Positions 23,683 through 31,792 of a DNA stretch of 64,000 nt are shown piece after piece. The notes beneath the pieces were generated by a model. The model was given only the letters and a program-made list of their open reading frames with translations, was not told the DNA's origin and did not search any database. Both the position numbers and the translations under genes were made by a program. Position 1 is the first letter of the stretch; each line of letters begins with the position of its first letter. Origin of the DNA: Gemmatimonadota bacterium (lineage in GTDB: Bacteria; Gemmatimonadota; Gemmatimonadetes; Gemmatimonadales; GWC2-71-9); assembly GCA_016704275.1 (NCBI GenBank), contig JADJAK010000003.1, positions 310,001 through 374,000 of the forward strand, in the 5' to 3' direction.

Positions 23683-25137
23683 ATGCTGACACGCGAAGAA
23701 GCCAAAGCCGTCGTCGACAAGGTGCTCAACCTTGCCAAGGCCGATGCCGTCGAAGTGAACCTGAGCGCCAGCGAGCGCTCGGGGACGCGATGGGCCAACT
23801 CGACCATCACCACCAACCTGGTGCAATACGACCGGAACCTCACGGTGACGGTTCGTCTGGGCCAGAAGGTGGGGACCGCATCGACCAGGGACTGGTCGGA
23901 TGATGGCATCAAGACGATGATCGCCGAAGCATTGACGGCGGCGGAGAAAGCGCAGGAGTCGCCGAATCTGCCCGAGTTGCTCGGGGCCCAGATCTACCTC
24001 CCGGTCGATGGTGCGCCGGCCGAGATGATCAACCTCGGCCCGGCGGAGCGCGCGCGGATGGTGAAGGCTTCACTCGATGTGGCCGCGGCCCGCGGGGTGG
24101 TGGGTGCCGGCTTCATTCCCAAGAATGACGTCGCGACCTGCACGGCGAACTCGAAGGGGCTCTTCGCCTACTTCCGCAGCGCTGATGTGTCGTTCGCGTT
24201 GACGTGCCGCATGGCCGATGGCAGCGGGTCAGGGTGGGCCGGCGCGATGGGGATCAAGGACATGCGGATGCTCGACCCGCACGCGCTCACCGAGATTGCG
24301 GCGAGCAAGGCGCTCAAGAGCCGGAAGGCGAAGGCGCTTGAGCCGGGTCGCTATACCGTCATCCTGGAGCCGCGCGCCAATGCACGGTTCCTCTCGTTGG
24401 TGACGGGCGTCTTCCAGTCGGGTGGCGGCGGCCGCGGTGGTGCCGGAGGGCCTGGCGGCCCTGGCGGGCCCGGTGGAGCGGCTGGCGCCCCGGGTGGCGC
24501 GCCCGGCGCGGGGGCTCCTCCCGCAGGTGCGCCGGGTGCCGGAGGTGGTGGCGGTGGCGGCGGTGGCTTCGGCGGTGGCGGGGCGGGGGACTTCCTCAAG
24601 GACAAGAAGCCGGGCGACAAGATCTTCAGCGATCTCTTCACGCTCAAGAGCGACGTCGGCAATTCGGTCCTGCGCCAGTCGCCGATCCTCGGCACCTACA
24701 AGCCGGCGGCGCCAGTGACGTGGGCCGAAAATGGTCTGCTGCGGAACACCACCAACAATCAGCCGGCCGGATTGAACAATTCGCTGGTGCAGGGCGGCAG
24801 CGAACTTTCGCTCGAGGAGATGATCAAGCAGACGCGGCGCGGCTTGCTGGTCACCCAGCTCTGGTACATCCGCGGTGTCCCGGCCGAGGGACAGCCGTTG
24901 CTCAACACCGGGATGACGCGCGACGGACTCTTCCTGATCGAGAATGGCGAGATCGCCGGCCCGGTGCAGAACTTCCGCTGGAACATGTCGCCGCTCGTCG
25001 GCTACAACAATTTGACGCTGGTGGGGAAGCCGGTCCCGATGGGGCTCGGTGAATCGTCCGAAGGCGGCAATGCCGCGCTCGTTCCGCCGGTGCGGATCGA
25101 GGAGTTCTACATGACCTCCGTCTCTCCCGCCGTCTAA
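23683..25137 (+). CDS. PmbA/TldD family metallopeptidase-like protein (PmbA-type)
   Basis: A 484-residue TldD/PmbA family protein. The N-terminal domain contains SERSGTRWANSTITTNLVQYDRN split over the typical SGVRVANS-like block, and the C-terminal domain holds the INGLLRNTTNN-like WAENGLLRNTTNNQ and TRDGLFLIENGEIAGPVQNFRW. There is no HExxxH motif, so it is the non-metal subunit, like TldE/PmbA, which pairs with TldD to degrade or mature peptides. Residues about 245-304 are an almost pure Gly/Ala/Pro insert, unusual for the family. It is 12 bases from the tldD-like gene. Confidence 0.85.
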   Translation: MLTREEAKAVVDKVLNLAKADAVEVNLSASERSGTRWANSTITTNLVQYDRNLTVTVRLGQKVGTASTRDWSDDGIKTMIAEALTAAEKAQESPNLPELLGAQIYLPVDGAPAEMINLGPAERARMVKASLDVAAARGVVGAGFIPKNDVATCTANSKGLFAYFRSADVSFALTCRMADGSGSGWAGAMGIKDMRMLDPHALTEIAASKALKSRKAKALEPGRYTVILEPRANARFLSLVTGVFQSGGGGRGGAGGPGGPGGPGGAAGAPGGAPGAGAPPAGAPGAGGGGGGGGGFGGGGAGDFLKDKKPGDKIFSDLFTLKSDVGNSVLRQSPILGTYKPAAPVTWAENGLLRNTTNNQPAGLNNSLVQGGSELSLEEMIKQTRRGLLVTQLWYIRGVPAEGQPLLNTGMTRDGLFLIENGEIAGPVQNFRWNMSPLVGYNNLTLVGKPVPMGLGESSEGGNAALVPPVRIEEFYMTSVSPAV

Positions 25138-25149
25138 GAGGAATCCACC

Positions 25150-26873
25150 ATGGAACCCACTCGTCGTGATTTCCTCAAGGGCGTCGGCGTCGCGGCGGCA
25201 TTGCCGTATGTCGCGCACGATGTCGTGTCGGACATTCTCGCCACCTCGCGCCGCGGCAATGCCTACGAATCGAAGTTCAAGGCACTCGCCGACGTCGTCC
25301 TCGGCGAGGCGCGCCTCGCCGGCTGTCGGTACGCCGACGTCCGCTTCACCATGACCTCCAACCTCCCGGGCGGCAGCGCCAACTTCCGCGTCGCGGCGAC
25401 CGGACGTGGCGGCGCGCCTGGCACTCCGGCCGACAGCGCGGCCGCGGCCGCCGGCGGTGGACGGGGTGGTGGTCGTGGCGGCGGTGGTGGTGGCGGCGGG
25501 GGGGCGGTTTCGGTGGCGGCGGACGTGGCGGGGTGCAGGGCATCCCGACCGACGCCGATCGGAAGGCGGCCGGCTTCGGCGTGCGCGTGATGCACAGCGG
25601 CGTCTGGGGCTTTGCCTCGTCGCCGATCGTGACCGAAGACGAGTTGCGACGCGTTACCCGCCTGGCCACGGAGATCGCCAAGGCCAGCGCGATCGCCAAG
25701 AAGACCGACCTGAAGCTCGCCCCGGTCCCGGCCTACATCGAACACTTCATCACCCCGATGCAGAAGCACCCGACGTCGGTCTCGGCCACCGACAAGCAGG
25801 CGTGGGCGCAGAAGATCGTGGACAAGGCCAGCAAGGTCGCCGGCGTGACGGCAGTGCAGGTGTCGGCGAACCACGGCTATGAATGGCGCTACTTCGCGTC
25901 CACGGAAGGCTCCTACATCGAACAGGAGCTCTTCACCACCACGCCGACGATGAGCGTGACGGCCAAGGTTGGCGAAGTCACCAAGACGCGGAGCTATCCG
26001 GGCGTCGCCGCGTGCGGTGGATGGGAACTCGCTGAACAGAGCGATTTCTTCGACGTCGCGGAGCAGGTCGCGACGGACGCCGTGGAGATGTGCACCGCCA
26101 AGCCGCTCGGCGGCAGCGGACTTCGTGACCTGATCCTCTCGCCCTCGCACGCGATGCTCACCATTCACGAGATCGTGGCGCACGCCACCGAGCTCGACCG
26201 GATCATGGGCTACGAGGCCAACTACGCCGGCACCTCGTTCGTGAAGGTCTCCGACCTCGGCAAGCTGAAGTATGGCTCCAAGCTGATGAACGTCACGGCG
26301 GACAAGACGGACAACGGCCTCGCCTCCGCCGGGTTTGACGACGACGGGGTGAAGGCGCAGAAGTGGCCGATCGTCCGCGACGGCATTCTGGTCGGCCTGC
26401 AGACCAACCGCGAGACGGCGCACCTGATCGGCGAGACCTCGTCGCGCGGCTGCACCTTCGCCAACTCGTGGCGCGACTATCCGTTCCTCCGGATGCCGAA
26501 CATCCACGTCGAGCCCGGACCGGAGAACTCGCCGACGCGCGAGGAGTTGATCGCCGACGTCAAGAACGGCGTCATGATCGACGGCCGCGGCTCGTACTCG
26601 ATCGACCAGCAGCGCTACAATGGCCAGTTCGGCGGTCACATCTTCTGGGAGATCAAGAACGGGAAGATCACCCGGCAGTGCACCGACGTGGCCTACAACG
26701 CCATCACCACCGACTTCTGGGGCAACCTCGACGGCATCACCGGGCCGAAGGAGTACCGGAAGTACGGTACCGGCGGCGACGCCAAGGGGCAGCCGACGCA
26801 GACGAACTCCGTGTCGCACGGGTCGCCGTGGTTGCTGATCCGGAAGATGATGTTGGGGGCGGCGTTCGACTGA
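25150..26873 (+). pseudogene. tldD: TldD-like metallopeptidase, frameshifted in a poly-G tract or made by -1 frameshifting
   Basis: The first frame (25150 to a stop at 25590) has a twin-arginine signal TRRDFLKG and a TldD-type N-terminus with a Gly-rich insert. The rest continues in the -1 frame to 26873 with HEIVAH near residue 340 (the TldD HExxxH metal motif), the typical GYEANYAGTSFV and a normal C-terminus. The switch falls at seven G at 25498-25504; one more G would restore a 574-codon reading frame. The sequence after the switch is well preserved, so a sequencing error in a homopolymer, or programmed slippage, is more likely than decay. Marked as pseudogene only because the frame is interrupted. 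Confidence 0.75.
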
Positions 26874-26878
26874 GAAGC

Positions 26879-26913
26879 ATGGATGATGGATGATGGATGA
26901 TGGATGATGGAGG
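26879..26913 (+). repeat. Left heptamer array, five units of ATGGATG type
   Basis: Contiguous 7-bp units from 26879: four ATGGATG and a final ATGGAGG. Inverted copies occur at 27045-27072. Confidence 0.9.
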
Positions 26914-26918
26914 TATGT

Positions 26919-27032
26919 TGTCATCCTGAGCGGAGCCCGCGCAGCGGGCGCAGTCGAAGGACCTCTTTCCCGGCGTGCGGAGAGAGGTCCTTCGACTACG
27001 CAGCCCTTCGGGCTGCTACGCTCAGGATGACA
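26919..27032. repeat. 114-bp long palindrome with internal hairpins (REP-like)
   Basis: The ends TGTCATCCTGAGCG (26919-26932) and its complement (27019-27032) and the inner GTCGAAGGACCTCT blocks pair, giving a near-perfect long palindrome. Each half also has its own hairpin: CCCGC-GCA-GCGGG on the left and GCAGCCC-TTC-GGGCTGC on the right. It resembles repetitive intergenic palindromes of many GC-rich bacteria and may also stop transcription from both converging genes. Confidence 0.85.
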
Positions 27033-27044
27033 CCGATGGTCGGG

Positions 27045-27072
27045 CATCCATCACCCATCATCCATCATCCCG
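27045..27072 (-). repeat. Right heptamer array, inverted ATGGATG type
   Basis: Four plus-strand units: CATCCAT, CACCCAT, CATCCAT, CATCCCG. They end exactly where the DUF4159 gene's stop codon begins. Confidence 0.85.
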
Positions 27073-27774
27073 TCACGTCATCGCATACACCACCAGATTC
27101 ACCGCAAACTTCGTGTTGTCACTCCGCCGGAACCGCTTGTTCTGCCAGGCGTAGTCCCATTCGCAGCCGTAGTCCTGATTCGCAAGGATGACGCCGAGGC
27201 GGCCGCGATGCTCGATCCCGCGCAGGTAGTCGTGTACGACGTTGTCGCCCCAGCCGTTGATCTCGTGGCTGGTCTGCGGGGGACCGTCGAAGCGGAAGAA
27301 GCTCCGGTAGAGCGCGTGGCGATTGGAGATCTTGGCGAGGGTGTCCGGGGCCGGGAAGGCGCGGCGCATCTCCGCGACGAACGAGGTGCTGTAGAGGCCG
27401 TTCACGTCGTGGTTGCAGTCGTCGGAGAAGAGCAGGCCACCGTTCTCGACGTAGCGCACCAGTCCCTGGCGTTCCTTCTCGCTGAAGCGGACCAGCTTAT
27501 GACCGGTCATGAAGAGGAACGGAAAGGCACCCAGCTCGGTCGAGTCCGCCGTGATCACGACTTCCTGCTCGCGGACTGGGATGGTGGTGTACTGCAGCAC
27601 CGCATCGAGGACGTTGGCGCAGACCTTGGGGTTGTAGTCCCAATCGCCGGAGTCGTACCGCAGTCGGGCAAAGGCGAACTCCCCGCCACGCCCGCTGGCC
27701 GCAAGGAGGCGCGGCGCCGCAGCCAGGGAGGCCGCGACGCCGCTCAACCGATGCAGGAAGTCCCGACGCTTCAC
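27073..27774 (-). CDS. DUF4159 domain protein with a twin-arginine-type signal
   Basis: A 233-residue protein beginning KRRDFLHRLSG, a twin-arginine-like export signal (about 1-28). The mature part fits DUF4159: FARLRYDSGDWDYNP, then LGAFPFLFMTGHKLVRFSEKE split over the core, ENGGLLFSDDCNHD, and the C-terminal DWAY-like WDYAWQNKRFRR. DUF4159 proteins often go with MoxR/BatA systems but the function is unknown. GTG 27774 overlaps the stop of the upstream thioredoxin-like gene (GTGA). Confidence 0.8.
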   Translation of the reverse strand: MKRRDFLHRLSGVAASLAAAPRLLAASGRGGEFAFARLRYDSGDWDYNPKVCANVLDAVLQYTTIPVREQEVVITADSTELGAFPFLFMTGHKLVRFSEKERQGLVRYVENGGLLFSDDCNHDVNGLYSTSFVAEMRRAFPAPDTLAKISNRHALYRSFFRFDGPPQTSHEINGWGDNVVHDYLRGIEHRGRLGVILANQDYGCEWDYAWQNKRFRRSDNTKFAVNLVVYAMT

Positions 27775-29123
27775 GGCGTGGGGTTGCCCGGTTCCTTGAG
27801 GAGCTGGTCGATGAACTTCGAGAAGCGGGCGGTGTTGCCCTGGTCCCAGCCCGTCACGATCTGACGGATGATCCCCTTCTTGTCGACGATGATGATCTGC
27901 GGGATCCCGCCGACCCGGTAATCGGTGTCCGGCTTCGGCTGGGCATAGGCACCCGGGACTTGCTTCGCCGGCGGATTGATCGCGACCGGGAAGGGGAGTG
28001 CGTGCTCCTTGCCGAAGTACTCCCGGTCCGCTTCGACTTCCTCCTCGGGGGTCAACTTCTGCCGCGTCCCGATGTAGCCGTAGAGCGACGTGACCATGTA
28101 GCCGTCGAACGCCTTTCCCTTGAGCTTCTCGGTCAGCCCGACCAGCCCGGGATAGCTGTTCTTGCAGGGGCCGCACCAGTGCGCCGTGAACTCGATCAGT
28201 GAGACGCGACCGGGCTTTGGTGCGACGACGGTCTTCTGGTCGGTGTTGATCCACCAGGTCGCCGAGATCTCGGACGCCTTGGTGCCGATGAGTGCGTAGC
28301 GGTTCCGGAAATCCTTGAAGCTCGCGGTCGCCGGCGCCCCGAGTTCTTTCTCTGCGGCGTCGAGGATCATCAGGGCCGAGTCCGGGTGCAGCTTGTCCGC
28401 ATACGAGCGCGCCAGTGACGAATAGCCGGAGATGGTCTCCTGCGGCTTGTTCAGCTTCTTCCCGAGCGCGATCACCGCAAGAGCATGGACCCGGAGCCCC
28501 TCGGCGACGTCGAGGTACTCGTAGCGGCCGAGCATGCTGCGGTGCGCGGCGAGCTTGAGGTCATCGAGTGAGTCGGGGAGGGCATCGACCTTCGCGACGT
28601 ACCGCTCGGCGCCCTCGATGATGCCGAAGTAGCTCGGCACCTTCGCGACCTCCTGGTTCATCCCCATCAGCAGTGCTTGCGCCCGTGCCCGCGGCGGAAG
28701 GTCGGTGGCCGTCATCAACCGCTCGGTCGCCCGACGCGCGCCGCTGGTGTCCTGTGCCGCGTTGTAGAGGCTCACGAGATCCATCAGCTGGCCGGCAGGA
28801 ATTGTCTCCACCGAGAAGGTCGCGGCGCACTCCGCCGCCCGCTGTTGGAAACCCTTGAATGCGGCCCGGCTGGCGGCCTGATACGTCGCCATCAGTTCCG
28901 CGCGAGTCGAGTCGGTCGCCTTGCGGTACGCCTCGAGGGCCGGGGCGGTCTCGGCCTTTTGCCAATCGGCCGCCGCTTTGCTGCAGGCGGCGGGCGTTCC
29001 CGGGGCGGGCGGCGGCGCGACGGCGGCGGCGGGACGGGCAGGGGTCTGGGCGCTCGCCGTGCTCACGGCAGCAGTGCAGAGGGCCAGGACGGGCAGGAGA
29101 GCGACGGAGAAGCGAGGCGCCAT
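27771..29123 (-). CDS. Exported thioredoxin-like (TlpA-type) protein
   Basis: A 450-residue exported protein. A signal peptide ends near STASAQTP, then a Pro/Ala linker, a helical region (about 50-300) without a recognised family, and a C-terminal thioredoxin fold with the redox motif HWCGPCKNS (near 320) and the cis-proline region VGGIPQIIIVDKKG (near 405). It would reduce or oxidise cell-envelope disulfides. ATG 29123 is the start that begins a signal peptide. The downstream DUF4159 gene overlaps it by four bases. Confidence 0.85.
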   Translation of the reverse strand: MAPRFSVALLPVLALCTAAVSTASAQTPARPAAAVAPPPAPGTPAACSKAAADWQKAETAPALEAYRKATDSTRAELMATYQAASRAAFKGFQQRAAECAATFSVETIPAGQLMDLVSLYNAAQDTSGARRATERLMTATDLPPRARAQALLMGMNQEVAKVPSYFGIIEGAERYVAKVDALPDSLDDLKLAAHRSMLGRYEYLDVAEGLRVHALAVIALGKKLNKPQETISGYSSLARSYADKLHPDSALMILDAAEKELGAPATASFKDFRNRYALIGTKASEISATWWINTDQKTVVAPKPGRVSLIEFTAHWCGPCKNSYPGLVGLTEKLKGKAFDGYMVTSLYGYIGTRQKLTPEEEVEADREYFGKEHALPFPVAINPPAKQVPGAYAQPKPDTDYRVGGIPQIIIVDKKGIIRQIVTGWDQGNTARFSKFIDQLLKEPGNPTP

Positions 29124-29231
29124 GGGGACTCTCGGTGATGGGGCGGGGTTACGTTCAAGAGTACCCTGCGGCACTTGCTGCGGCAAACGGCGGCCGTCGG
29201 CCCCGGACCCGTCCCTTGGTCGAGTATTCTG

Positions 29232-30062
29232 ATGCCATCGATTCGCCGCCTCCGGCTGGTTCTCCCCCTCGCCGTCCTGCTGACGGGGTGCTACACGGGA
29301 ACTCCGGGGTCGGCCCCCGGCCGGCCACCCGCCCCGGTGCAGGAGTACTGGGGGTCACCAGCGGCACAGGTGGCCTTCGACCGCATCGCGCGCGAGCTGT
29401 CGGCGCTCGAAGTCGACCACGCGGCGGAGGTGGCAAGAAGGAACAGCGATGACCCGCTCCTCCGTCGTCTGTCGGCAGGGCTCGACGCCGCACGGCGGGA
29501 GCTTGCCGCGCTCCCGAACCCCGCGATGGCCGATGTGGTCTTCAGTGAACGGCTCGATGGCGCACTGGAGCGTCGCCTGCGCGAGCTGGCGGTCGAGCAG
29601 CGCCTCCTTCTGGCACGGGTCAAGCCTGACGATCCGGAGGCGCACCGGATGGCTGCCGTCATTGCGGCCCTCAATGCCCGTCGCGGGGAACTCCACGCAC
29701 ATCAGGACGCACTCTACGCGCAGTACCGGGCCGAGCCCACACTTTCGGCCGGCGAGTGGATCAGGGTGACCCTGCCATCCCAGCCGGAGCGCGGTCCGCG
29801 GCGCGCCGAGGGCCGGCTCCTCGAATTGCATCAGGATTCACTTCTCTGGAAGCCGTCGGGGTCGGCACCCAGGTCGCTCCAGCTCCCGCAGGGCGCCACC
29901 CTTGAGCGGGTCGCCTCGCGGAGGGGCCACGCCTGGGAGGGCGCCTTCATCGGGTTGGTGGGCGCCGCTGTCATCGGGCGGGTCAAGCGTGGGACCTATG
30001 ACGACGAGTTCCGCCTCCGCGCGATCGCCTTTGCCCCGCCGGCGCGATCATTGGAGGCCTGA
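29232..30062 (+). CDS. Lipoprotein, C-terminus probably frameshifted
   Basis: A 276-residue lipoprotein: signal peptide with lipobox LLTGC (Cys near residue 18), a Pro-rich linker, then a helical region (about 40-165, EVDHAAEVARRNSDDPLLRR) and a beta-rich part (GEWIRVTLPSQPERG, RRAEGRLLELHQDSLLW). No family recognised. The reading frame ends at 30062, but the other frame from about 30040 to the stop at 30190 reads GAIIGGLIGSMIYTEQWAPVV, a typical glycine-zipper ending, suggesting a single-base indel near 30040. Confidence 0.65.
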   Translation: MPSIRRLRLVLPLAVLLTGCYTGTPGSAPGRPPAPVQEYWGSPAAQVAFDRIARELSALEVDHAAEVARRNSDDPLLRRLSAGLDAARRELAALPNPAMADVVFSERLDGALERRLRELAVEQRLLLARVKPDDPEAHRMAAVIAALNARRGELHAHQDALYAQYRAEPTLSAGEWIRVTLPSQPERGPRRAEGRLLELHQDSLLWKPSGSAPRSLQLPQGATLERVASRRGHAWEGAFIGLVGAAVIGRVKRGTYDDEFRLRAIAFAPPARSLEA

Positions 30063-30299
30063 TCGGCTCGATGATCTATACCGAACAGTGGGCGCCGGTC
30101 GTCTGGTCTCGCTCGGCCAGCTCGACCAGCGCGGCGGGAAGGGGGATCGGGCTCCGCTGGGCACTCCCGCCGCTCGATCGGGGACGCTGACCAGCGGCAA
30201 GGGGTGGCTCTCGCCGACGGCCCTCCCCGTGTATTTTCCCGCCCCATAGGAAACTCCGGTTTTCCGACCCCCTCACTCCCCAACCCCTCGTGGGAGCCC
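30063..30299 (+). other. Gap between the lipoprotein and pepA
   Basis: The first part (to about 30190) looks like the displaced C-terminus of the lipoprotein gene. A possible -10 box TATTTT lies at 30232-30237, about 62 bases before pepA, without a clear -35 box. Confidence 0.4.
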
Positions 30300-31784
30300 A
30301 TGGCGCTCACCGTTACGCATCGCTCGGCCGACCCGGCCACTCTCGACACACCCCTCCTGATCGTCCCGGTCGCGAAGGGGGCCGCATCACCCGCCCTCGA
30401 TGCCCTCGACACTTCGGTGGGAGGCGTCATCGGTCGTTGCCGCGCGGCCGGTGACTTCACCGGCGCCAAGGATGAGGTCGCCGTCCTCTACCCGTCGGCC
30501 GGCAAGGTCGCGCGGGTCATCCTGGTGGGAGTCGGCGACGTCGAGAAGGTGACTGCGGCGTCGCTCCGCCGCGCCGCCATGGTGGCTGGGAAGCGGGCGC
30601 GCGTCCTTGGCGCGCCGTCGGCTGTCTTGCTCTTCATTGCGGCGATGGCTCCGGCGGTCGACGCGGGGAAGGCGGGGCAGTCGCTCGCCGAGGGACTGCC
30701 CTTCGGGGCGTGGCACTACCCCGACCTGAAGCGCCCTCCCGAGACCCCAAAGCCGAAGTTCGAGTCGGCCGAGATCATCACCGCCGTAGCCGATGCCGCG
30801 TTCGCCGCCGGCGTGGCACGCGGCACCGCGATCGCCGAGGGGCAGACGTTCACGCGCTACCTGCAGATGCTCCCCGGCAATACTTGCACGCCGGCGTTCC
30901 TCGGCGAGCAGGCCGAGGCGTTGGGCAAGCGGCATGGCTTCTCCGTGACGGTCATGGACGGCAAGGCGATTCAAAAGGAAGGGATGCACGCGCTCTGGGC
31001 GGTCGCGAAGGGGAGTGCGCTCGACCCGCGCTTCATCATCCTCGAGTACAAGGGGAGCGACGACGCGCCGGTGGTGCTGGTGGGGAAGGGTGTGACGTTC
31101 GACACCGGTGGCATCTCGATCAAGCCTGCGCCGGCGATGGAAGAGATGAAGTACGACATGTCCGGCGCGGCCGCGGTCCTCGGGACGTTCGAGGCGCTGG
31201 GCCGCCTCAAGCCGAAGGCACACGTGATCGGCCTGATTCCCTCGGCCGAGAACATGCCGTCGAGCACCGCGTACAAGCCGGGTGATGTCGTCAGCTCGCA
31301 CTTCGGGAAGAGCATCGAGGTCCAGAACACCGACGCCGAAGGACGGCTGTTGCTCGCCGATGCCCTCTCCTGGGCGCGACGTTACAACCCCGCGGCCGTG
31401 GTCGATTGCGCCACGCTGACCGGCGCGATCGTGATCGGGTTGGGGCACACGGCGAGCGGCGTGATGGGGACCGACGCGGCCTTGGTCGCGGAGGTGATCG
31501 CCGCGGGCGAGCGCGCCGGCGAACGCGGATGGGAGCTGCCGCTCTGGGACGAGTATCGCGAGCACATCAAGTCGGATATTGCCGACATGCGGAACACCGG
31601 CGGCCGTCCGGCGGGCAGCATCACGGCGGGATGGTTCCTTCGCGAGTTCGTCGAGGGGTATCCCTGGGTGCACATCGACATCGCCGGCACCGCCTACACC
31701 GAGGGCGAGCCGGCGACGCAGGTGCGCGGTCCGACCGGTGTGATGGTGCGGCTCTTCTCCGAGCTCGTGCTGGCCCGGAGCTGA
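30300..31784 (+). CDS. pepA: Cytosolic leucyl aminopeptidase (M17)
   Basis: A 494-residue M17 aminopeptidase, which removes N-terminal residues from peptides with two metal ions. The C-terminal catalytic domain has GKGVTFDTGGISIKP, MKYDMSGAAAVLG, and the family signature NTDAEGRLLLADAL, covering the metal ligands (Lys, Asp, Asp, Asp, Glu). The N-terminal domain is shorter and more variable. Start ATG 30300 excludes a frame extension with no family resemblance. GTGGGAG lies just upstream. Confidence 0.95.
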   Translation: MALTVTHRSADPATLDTPLLIVPVAKGAASPALDALDTSVGGVIGRCRAAGDFTGAKDEVAVLYPSAGKVARVILVGVGDVEKVTAASLRRAAMVAGKRARVLGAPSAVLLFIAAMAPAVDAGKAGQSLAEGLPFGAWHYPDLKRPPETPKPKFESAEIITAVADAAFAAGVARGTAIAEGQTFTRYLQMLPGNTCTPAFLGEQAEALGKRHGFSVTVMDGKAIQKEGMHALWAVAKGSALDPRFIILEYKGSDDAPVVLVGKGVTFDTGGISIKPAPAMEEMKYDMSGAAAVLGTFEALGRLKPKAHVIGLIPSAENMPSSTAYKPGDVVSSHFGKSIEVQNTDAEGRLLLADALSWARRYNPAAVVDCATLTGAIVIGLGHTASGVMGTDAALVAEVIAAGERAGERGWELPLWDEYREHIKSDIADMRNTGGRPAGSITAGWFLREFVEGYPWVHIDIAGTAYTEGEPATQVRGPTGVMVRLFSELVLARS

Positions 31785-31792
31785 CGCCCGCC

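Noticed and set aside
25263..27047. Long minus-strand open frame across the tldD-like gene
   Set aside because: Antisense shadow that also runs through the REP-like palindrome; no recognisable domain.
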